Shown one piece after another: positions 55,461 to 64,000 of a stretch of DNA of 64,000 nucleotides. The stretch comes from Gordionus sp. m RMFG-2023. Lineage: Eukaryota; Nematomorpha; Gordioida; Chordodea; Parachordodidae. A program made the position numbers and the translations under genes. The DNA lies in contig NC_088778.1 of assembly GCF_954871325.1 (NCBI RefSeq), positions 32,004,730-32,068,729 on the forward strand, given 5' to 3'. A model generated the notes under the pieces. The model was not told the DNA's origin. It saw nothing but the letters and a program-made list of their open reading frames with translations, and did not search any database. Position 1 is the first letter of the stretch; every line of letters begins with the position of its first letter.

Positions 55461-57068
55461 AAAGTTATTTACCCATTTTAAGATGATTTGGGTTAAAAAA
55501 TTGCTTTTGATCGAAAACATCAAATTACAAAGCTATCACTACTAAATGAACATATTATATATTATAAATATAAATTTATCTTTTCACTTATGTTACAAAC
55601 AATTAACTCAAGTTGAAAACGTTGTATACGTTCGTTTGCTTACCCTACCATCCGACATATTAAGCGATCCAATTTTCCACAAATTTTATCCGCTAGTAAC
55701 TGCTGCTTATTACAGTAAGTATAATAATAATAATTTATTATTAATTATGATGCATATTTAATCTTAGCGTTATCACGGGAATAGTAATTAGAAAAGATTT
55801 GATATATTATGGATAAAATACGATATATCAAAATACGTAAATTTTAAAAAATTACAATCTTTATTACGTATCATGATATCAAGGAATTTTAACTTTATTT
55901 GATCATTATATTACTCAATTTGTAAAAATTTTAAAAATTATGTTCGCTAAATTTTGTTTGGGGAAGAAAAATGCTGTTCCTGCCTCACCAAGGAAAGGTA
56001 CAATTTAATCGTATTCTTGAGTTTAATCCCATTTTTTTACTTGCACTTTTCTAGAAAATATAAAGGTGACTGGATGGTCGTTAATGAAATGTTTTGGTGC
56101 GAGAAAAAAGATGGATGGTATAAGGCCGGATGGCCTTGTACTTAAAGCCTTGTTGGGGGGCGAGAAGAGTGAAGCCCCTATTTTCAGAAAATGTTTCGAA
56201 AATAGGGGTGTAGGAAACGATGATGGGGAAGTTGAGGTAGAGAAACCTGTCAGAGGTACAATCGATGATCCCTGTAAGGACAAGGTTTCTTACCCCAACT
56301 TCGATGAGTATTTTGGAAAAATACGGGAGAATGAGAAGATTGGTCTAGTAGATGTCAAAATTGATGGTGGTAAAATCGACCTTCTGTGTGCTGATTACGA
56401 AATAATAAGACTGATAGGGAAAGGTGGATACGCCAAGGTGTTTCTAGTCCGGTCCAAACGAAACGGTCAGGAATATGCCGCTAAGGTGATCAAGAAGCGA
56501 TTCCGTGATCACGTAGAGGTTTACATTTCACCATTTAATATTTATATTGCTTAAAAATATTTTTAATTTGACCGTTGCCTTTCAACGTTTATTATATACT
56601 CGCTATATTTTTTATAAATAGGATATAGACAGTTATCGACAAGTTCAACGGGAGAAAAAGACTTTCGATAAAATACAAAATCTCCCATTCTTGGTCTAGT
56701 TGTTTATGTTTTACGATACACCGATGAAGTATGTATTTTAAACTTTTATATAAATTTTATATGAGAAAGTTTTATCAAAATGAGAATATAAAATTTTTTT
56801 TTATTAGTAATAATGGATAATTTATCTATACATTATATTACAGCTACGCCTTTATTATGGAGTACGTTGACGGTGGAGACCTCTACCGTCACCTCCAAAA
56901 GCAACACCATTTTAAATTACCCGAGCACCACGCTCGGTTCTATACTGGCGAGATAACCTTGGCCATCCACCACCTTCATAGCGAAGGTAACATTTTTATA
57001 GCAACATTATTTACCAATTTTAAAAATATAAAAATAATAATTTTATCGTTAATTTTATTAAAATTTAA

Positions 57069-57230
<162 letters not shown>

Positions 57231-57269
57231 TAATACTAATTTTTTTGTTATTTTTTTAACTTAAATTTA

Positions 57270-57342
57270 ATATTTCAAACCCGAAAATACTCTATCATGC
57301 TCCGATGGGCATATAAAACTTTTCGAATACGGGCTGTGTACT
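57270..57342 (+). pseudogene. Decayed duplicate of kinase exon E
   Basis: Lies 200 bases after exon E of P5. It reads [20 protein letters not shown] then CT before GTAATA, the same donor as exon E. The upstream half (IIHRD) and its acceptor are gone, and DYG has become EYG, so the metal-binding Asp is lost. A duplicated exon, not usable as an alternative catalytic loop. Confidence 0.7.
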
Positions 57343-58005
57343 GTAATAGATTTATTTTAATAAAATTGATAACACTGAAACAGTAGGAACAAGATTTTAA
57401 TAAGTAAAATACTGAACGCTAATAGTTGTATTCAAACAGATTTTAGAAAAATAGCATTAAAGAAGTTGATTCAGGATCTTTCACTTGTGATCGATTTTCT
57501 TTGAAATTTCGAGGCTGTTACTATTAGGGATTTATATAACATACATCCTTATTATCAAGTCTTATAGTTTAGTTATCTAGTCTAAGGGTGAGGATGTAAC
57601 TTGCTCTAGATGAAGTGTCTAACATACAACAAAAATAGACATTTCTGTCCTGAACTTACTAGTGCTTGATGGTAATATTTTTAAAACACAGATTCGATTA
57701 TGCCCGCTCGAAATATTTAAAATGTTTATTAGCAAACAATCTCATGGGCATCATATAATATTAAGCAATAATTTACAGTGTAATAAACTGTATCATTATA
57801 TTTACTAGCTGATATCCAGTCTAGAATGACTGGGAATCAGAATTTTCTTCTTTTCTATGATAAATGAATAATAAATTCTACCTTTATTGATTGAATCAGA
57901 AATTTTCCTATCTTATGATCATCCAATAATTAAGATTATTTACATGGAAACAATAATAAAAAAAGATAAAAAGACTATAAAAATTTACTGTAAAAAATTT
58001 AATTC

Positions 58006-58440
58006 CCATTGCCTATGAGATATCCCTAAAAAAACTTATCTAATACATATGTATTAATTATGCAAATTGTAGAGAAGGTAATAATATAGGACCTTTTATG
58101 GTAACAATTTTTAAATTTTTCCCATGAAATGGTTTTTAAATATAATTAAAATAAGAAATATATAAGCCTTGTATAAAATAGAAAAACTATATAAATTTAC
58201 TAATAAGGATGTTGAAGCAATAATACATTGCTCTGATTTTCAGTATTACTACAATTTGATTGTTTATTTTCAATTTTTTTTTGTTGGAGTGTATCTTGTG
58301 CAGGAACATAAAAAGATAATAAAACACTTATTAAATTGATAAATTGATCTTCTCTTGCCTATGAGATATCCTTAAAAAAACCTATTAAACATATATGTAT
58401 TAATTATGTAAAATTGTGGGTGATATTAAAAGATTGTGTA
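58006..58440 (+). repeat. Two diverged direct repeats in kinase intron
   Basis: TGCCTATGAGATATCCCTAA and ATATGTATTAATTATG blocks at 58008-58070 recur at 58355-58415, about 345 bases apart, in the 2.85-kb intron between P5 exons E and F. Confidence 0.65.
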
Positions 58441-58729
58441 AGAATATCTATAATATATCAGTTAGTTCTAGTATCTAAATATATGATGATGTATAAGATG
58501 GTAATGGTTTTATGAAAAAGGAAGATTAAATGTTTGATATGATATGATTATATGGTGATTTTTGATGAACTAATATTTTTTTAAAGAGTAGTAAAAATTT
58601 TAAAATAATAGAATACCTATTTAATAGATTGAATTTTATGGTAGCTAAACTTGACATTGTATCATTTGATTAATTTTGCGAGATTTAGAAAAAAAAATCT
58701 TTATTTTGCCAGATTAAGAGAAAAAAAAA

Positions 58730-58800
58730 ATCTTTGCTGGGATTCGAACCTAAGTCCATCAGATTTGTAAGAGAGGCTCTTGCCGATTGGGCCACAGACA
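58730..58800 (-). repeat. tRNA-derived SINE head, copy 2
   Basis: Minus strand. A box TGGCCCAATCGG (58794-58783) and B box GGTTCGAATCC (58750-58740), 32 bases apart. The T stem has a mismatch and no acceptor stem forms, so it is not a working tRNA. Poly-A-rich sequence (TTTTTTTTTCTC on the minus strand) follows. Lies in P5 intron E/F, antisense to the kinase. Confidence 0.6.
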
Positions 58801-59131
58801 TTTTCTAAATTAACATATTATAAATTGTGCAAGTGTGACTGTCACAGTGTGACAAGGCTTTTATATATATTATAGATTGATTTCAAAAAGTATATAAAAA
58901 AATTAATAGTAAATATTTATTTTTCCTCATATATCCTTATTTTTTTTAAAAAACTTTATTTTTTAAATTAATTTCATAATTGTCAATTGCTACATTATAT
59001 CTTCAAAAAAAAGGAAAATAGGAAAGAAATATGACATTAATATTATTCCAGCTGAGGTATAGGCCAGCTCGTGCTTAAATATGTAATTTATTTATTATTT
59101 AACTGGCTATGCACACTGTTCACTAGTGTGT

Positions 59132-59303
59132 TAAATTACCTAACTTTGCCCATCTCTATTGTGGATAAATTATGTTTTTAGCCTAAAAATTTTAATTTAG
59201 CCTCTAAGTTGAGTCTCAATTTGAAGATTGATTCGAATATTTTCGGATAAATACATAGCTATGCTCTTTTATAGTTGACTAAAGTTAGATAGTTTAATAA
59301 CTA
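59132..59303. mobile_element. MITE family C, copy 2
   Basis: Inverted relative to 28104-28290. Left TAGTGTGTTAAATTACC, interior CATCTCTATTGTGG and TTAGCCTCTAAGTTGAGTCT, right GTTAGATAGTTTAATAACTA. In P5 intron E/F. Confidence 0.55.
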
Positions 59304-59614
59304 GTTCAGCCTTACATGACTCAACCAAGACTTAAATCGGTATCAATAAAATTATATAATATAATTTTAAATTTTGGAAAAATAATATTAATTTTAACAA
59401 ATTTATATTAATGGGGGTTTACCGATTTATTTAAGTTATCTGATTGGTTTTATATTTTTAAATCAAAATTATACCTTTATAAATTGATGCCTTTTAGAAA
59501 TATATTCGAGTTATTTTAAATAATCATTATATATCATAAATATCCGTTTTGAACCGATTCAAAATATTTTACAGGTTTTTCCAAATTTTGTTAAAATGCA
59601 ATAACCTATTTTTG

Positions 59615-59735
59615 TTTATATGCATTAACGGAATCACGCCACGGTCTACGAAATTCAGTAGCATGAAACCACTTAAAATTGAACCTAGAACTAGCGGATC
59701 AAATGTACTTACTGAACCGACTAGGCTATAGAGAC
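59615..59735 (-). repeat. tRNA-derived SINE, copy 3
   Basis: Minus strand. A box TAGCCTAGTCGG (59728-59717) is intact; the B box is degraded (GGTTCAATTTT, 59685-59675). The tail (GTGGTTTCATGC, then CGTGATTCCGTTAATG) resembles that of the 51404-51807 element (GTGGTTCCATCC, ATGATTCCGTATTAAT), so they share a family. A 60-codon plus-strand frame here is a by-product. Confidence 0.55.
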
Positions 59736-61429
59736 TACTCAATTATTTTTTTTGTGAGCGTAAAATTAGAACTCACTCCTTGAATATTGTAACAAACACA
59801 TTAATAATCTATATCGTTGAAAGCTATGCATTCACTTCCTAATAGCTACCAATTAACTCCGCAAAAATCTTCCAGGATTTTTTTAAATAAACATCTTCGA
59901 TAAACAGTAATTTTGTAATTATTAAGATATTTATGGAAAATAAATTTTTCTGAAATATTTTTCAAGTTCTTTTATTTATTTTAATATATATATATATATA
60001 CGGTTATTAAAATTTTTTTAGGACAGTTTCGTTTGTAGAAGACATACTCTCGGCCTAGGCACCATATACTACTGTGCTCCAGAGGTCACCCGAGACCCGT
60101 ATTATAGTAAATATTTCCTTCTATTTCACAAAATAATTTTCTATTTTCACAAATATAATATGTCGTAGATAGTAATAACTTTGGAATTTAGTAAGAAAAA
60201 AAAATCGTAATATTTATATATTTGATATCATAATTAACTACTAGAAATATTTCTATGAAAATTAAAGACTTCAGCATTGATTGGTGGGCCTTAGGGGTAT
60301 TGGTATTTGAAATGCTGATTGGTGAACTCCCCTTTGGCCCTGAAGCCAATACCTGTCCAGGTTTAATAATTTACAAATATTTTTAATGAAATTTAATTAA
60401 AAACATATTTAAACTCTATATATTATCATTGATTTAAAAATATAAATTTTTCAATTATAAAGATAGTAAGCATATTTAATATTTTATTTCTTTTTAGTCA
60501 AACTCGAACGAATTCCGTAATTCGTCTCGAGCAACGCTTCATCCATCATCAAAGAATTCCTCACCGAGGTTTGATATAAATAATTAAATTTTATTTTAAA
60601 CTCAATCATACAATTAAAGTTATTTTATAAATAGGCTTTAAGAAATTAAAAATTTTCTGAATTTAAACCTAATGATAAATTTTTAAACTTTTCTAGTTGT
60701 GTATTTTTGACATGTTTATTCATATATTAAATAAAAGCTTATTATTTATTTTCATTTAAGTTTTTATAAACAAATTTTAATATTCTACATATTATAATCA
60801 ATAGGATCCTCTAAAAAGGCTTGGTAGCAATGGTGTTGATGCTATCAAGTCTCATGGCTTCTTCGCAAAGATAGACTGGCAGCTAGTAAAATTATATAGA
60901 TTATTTTTTTGAGTTTCATTATTTATTTATACATTTTTTACTAACATTTCAAGATGGAACAAAAAATTATTACACCCCCCTATACACCAGAAACGGGTTG
61001 CTACAACCGTAAATATGGGGTGTTGGGATGCAGTTTAAATAGTTCAATATGACAGCTGTGATCTTATCGAGGAATTGAGAGTTTAGAGGAATGATAAGAC
61101 CTATGTCCCGACCTATATGTAGAAATTGAAAGGAAAAAATAAGGAGCCTTCAGTCTCAGATAGTGTTGAAACTTTCTATGATATGGAAGATAGCCAAAAA
61201 TGGAGTGAAATGGTATAAATCCTATTGATTTATTCGTTCCTATAAGATTAATTAAGTTTGACTTCTTTTAAGAATTGTCTTATAAAAATTTAAAAATTTG
61301 ATATTTTCTTTATTCTCGATATATTAGATAAAGACGATGAAAAATATAAACCGAAAAAAATATAAAAGAGGTATATAGACGTGATTTGCCAAAATCTAAT
61401 AATTTTCAAATTAAGATAGTCATAAAAAC

Positions 61430-63640
61430 AAAAGTGCAAGAGCAATAGAAACAGAAATTCAGAAGCTATAGAAACAGAAATTCAAAAAACCTAGAAAGAG
61501 AATTATGCCATAAAAACAAAAGTTCAAAAATTATAGAAACAGAATTTCATAAGCCATAGAAACAGAAATACCAAATTTATCGAAACATAAGTTCCAAATA
61601 GATAGAAACAAATTCAAAACCATCGAAATAGTTACAAATCCATAGAAACAGAAATTCTAAATCCCATCGAAATAGTTACAAATCCATAGAAATAGAAATT
61701 CTAAATCCATAGAAACAGAAATACAAAACCATCGAAACAGTTCCAAATCCATAGAAACATAAATTCCAAATCAATCCAAACAAAAATTCAAAAACCATAA
61801 AAACAGAATTCAAAAACCATAGATATGAAATTCTAAATTTATCGAAACAGAAGTTGCAAATCCATAAAAACAGAAATTTAAAACGATCAATATAGTTCCA
61901 AATCCATAGAAACAGAAATTCCAAATCAATCCAAACAAAAATTAAAAAGACATAGAAACAGAAATTCAAAAAATTCCAAATTTATCGAAACAGAAGTTCC
62001 AAATCCATAGAAACAGAAATTCCAAATCCATCCAAACAAATCAAAAGACATAGAAACAGAAATAAATTCATAAACCATCGAAACAGAAATTCTAAACCCA
62101 TATAATCAGAAGTTCCAAAACCATAGAAACAGAAATGCCAATCCATCAAAACAGAAATTCCAAATCCATCGAAACAAAAATTCCAAAAATCAGGAGTTCC
62201 AAACGCATCAAAACGGAAGTTCCAAATTTATCGAAACAGAAATTCAAAAGCCATATAAACAGAATATCCAAATACATAGAAACAAAATTTAAAAAACATC
62301 CAAAGAGAAATTCAAAACCCATAGAAACAGAATTTCCAAATCCATCGAAACAGAAGTTCCAAATCCATAGAAACAGAAATTCTAAATTTTCGAAACAGAA
62401 GTTTCGAAACAGAAGTTCCAAATCCATCTAAACAGAAACTCAAAATGCATGTACATAAATTCCAAATCCATGAACAGAAATTCCAAATCCATGAACAGAA
62501 ATTCTAAATCCATCAAAACAAAAATTCCAAATCCATCGAAAGAGAAGTTCCAAATCCAAAAAAACAGAAATTTAAAATCCATGAATGGAAATTCCAAATC
62601 CAACGAAACAGAAGTTCCAAATCCTAAAAACTGTTATTCCAAATCTATCGAGATAGAAATTCCAAATCCATCGAAACCGAAATTCCATACCCATTGAAAC
62701 AGAAATTCAAAAGCTTCGAAATTGAAGTTCCAAACCCATCGAAACAGAAATTCCAAATCCATCGAAGAAATTCCAAATCTATCGAAACAGAAATTCCAAA
62801 CCCAATAAAACAGAAATTCAAAACTTCGAAATTGAAGTTCCAAACCCATCAAAACAGAAGTTCCAAAAAGAAATTCTAAATCCACGGAAACAGAAGTTCC
62901 AAATCCATCGAAACGATTTCAAATCCATCGAAACAGAAATTTCGAATCCATCGAAACAGATATTTCGAATCCATCGAAACAGAAATTTCAAATCTATCGA
63001 AACAGAAATTCCAATCCATCGAAACAGAAGTTCCAAATCCATAGAAACAGAAATTCAAAATCCATGAACAGAAAATCCAAATCCATCTATTTCAAATCCA
63101 TAGAAATAAAATTCAAAATACATCCAAACAGAAATTCAAAATCCATCGATTTAGAAATTCAAAACCCAAAAAAAACAGAAGTTCTAAATCCATCAAAACA
63201 GTAGTTTCAAATAGAGAGAAACAGAAATTCAAAAGCTTCTAAACAGAAGTTCCAAACCCATTGAAATAGAAGTTCCAAATCCATCGAAACTGAAATTCAA
63301 AATCCAAGAACAGAATTTCCAAATCCAAAGGAACAGAAATTCAAAATCCATGGACAGTAATTCCAAATCCATCGAAACAGAAGTTCCAAATCCTTCACAA
63401 CAGTAGTTCCAGATCCATCGAAATAGAAATTCCATATCCATCGAAACAGTATCTCCAAACCCATTGAAACAGAAGTTCCAAATCCATCGAAAAAAAATTC
63501 TAAACACTGAAATAGAAGTTCCAAATCCATAGAAGAAATTTAAAAGCCATCGAAACAGAAGTTCCAAATCCATCGAAACAGATTTTCCAAATCCATCGAA
63601 ACAGAAATTCAAAAGACATAGAAACAGAAGTGCAAACTAA
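61430..63640. repeat. 23-bp minisatellite, about 2.2 kb
   Basis: Roughly 95 units of consensus AATCCATCGAAACAGAAGTTCC (22-23 bases), with variants such as CCATAGAAACAGAAATTC and some 21- or 24-base units. Units are most regular at about 62880-63610 and most decayed at the left edge. Because the unit is not a multiple of three, three units give a 23-residue pseudo-repeat, which keeps long frames open on both strands (such as MDLELLFRWIWNFCFDGFG on the minus strand). These are not genes. Confidence 0.92.
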
Positions 63641-64000
63641 ATTTTAACTTCCAAACCATCGTAACCTCACCACCCAAGAGCAATGCGACCTGATCAACAA
63701 ATTTAATAAATTAGAATTTTTTTAATATTAAAAAACCGCTTATTGATAGCAATATTGTCATAAAAACTTGTTATTTATTAAGATCTACTTTCCATTCAGC
63801 TATTCGAAATTGGAACGGATTTTAAAGCTTTGATTATTTTACAATCCAGATGGGTGTGTTTGAAACCCTTGTCATTTAAATAATTCTAAGCTAATTTAGA
63901 TTGGCATTAGAAAAAATCTCTCAACATTCCACTTTACGTTTATATTATTCGTTATTTTGACAAATTACATTTCAATTTAAAAAATAAAAATATTTTGGTT
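63641..64000. other. AT-rich sequence at the window end
   Basis: No gene, repeat or motif recognised. Confidence 0.4.

Noticed and set aside
58730-58800. A functional tRNA gene on the minus strand
   Set aside because: The T stem is mismatched, there is no acceptor stem, and an A/T-rich tail follows; it fits a SINE head.
61676-63612. Many long frames on both strands (60-127 codons)
   Set aside because: They are products of the 23-bp minisatellite; the peptides are repeats of one degenerate 23-residue pattern on either strand.

Overview
The window is AT-rich, repeat-laden nuclear DNA of an animal, most likely an invertebrate. The genes have spliceosomal introns of about 100 bp to 5 kb. They encode secreted chymotrypsin-fold (S1A) serine proteases and an atypical-PKC-like kinase, and the mobile elements (pogo, hAT, an RT-bearing LINE, LTR-element fossils, tRNA-derived repeats, many MITEs) are typical of metazoans. 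I cannot place it in a phylum. One 10-base N gap lies at 25431-25440.

Layout. 1-1230: last two exons of an unrecognised gene. 3720-8501 and 10742-14982: two complete-looking six-exon serine protease genes (SP1, SP2), same strand, identical intron phases, with MITEs in their introns. 17000-23230: LINE debris, a hAT-type MITE with 8-bp target duplications, and one arm of a long AT-rich inverted repeat into which a deleted pogo element is inserted. 26271-33749: a third, divergent protease gene (SP3) whose 5-kb intron holds a decayed hAT transposon and MITEs. 34387-43520: a copia-like LTR fossil, a MITE, a LINE reverse-transcriptase relic and the second inverted-repeat arm. 43600-46920: decayed coding fragments and a small Ty3-like LTR fossil. 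48345-61200: five full or partial copies of an atypical-PKC-like kinase gene on both strands. The longest copy (55940-61200) still has all kinase exons but carries in-frame stops; the others are fragments. 61430-63640: a 23-bp minisatellite.

The proteases form a local family. SP1 and SP2 keep the catalytic triad but have an unusual C-G-x-G-D-S-G-G-P active-site loop, no Asp189, and Lys at the usual Trp215 position. SP3 keeps the triad but has lost both partners of two S1A disulfides and has a non-canonical activation site. The kinase cluster looks like a burst of segmental duplication followed by decay.

The least conventional object is a 404-bp element at 51404-51807. It has 21-bp terminal inverted repeats and 7-bp target duplications, carries a tRNA-like Pol III promoter, and has a matching empty site preserved in a paralogous kinase fragment. 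No CRISPR array, rRNA gene or convincing functional tRNA gene was seen.
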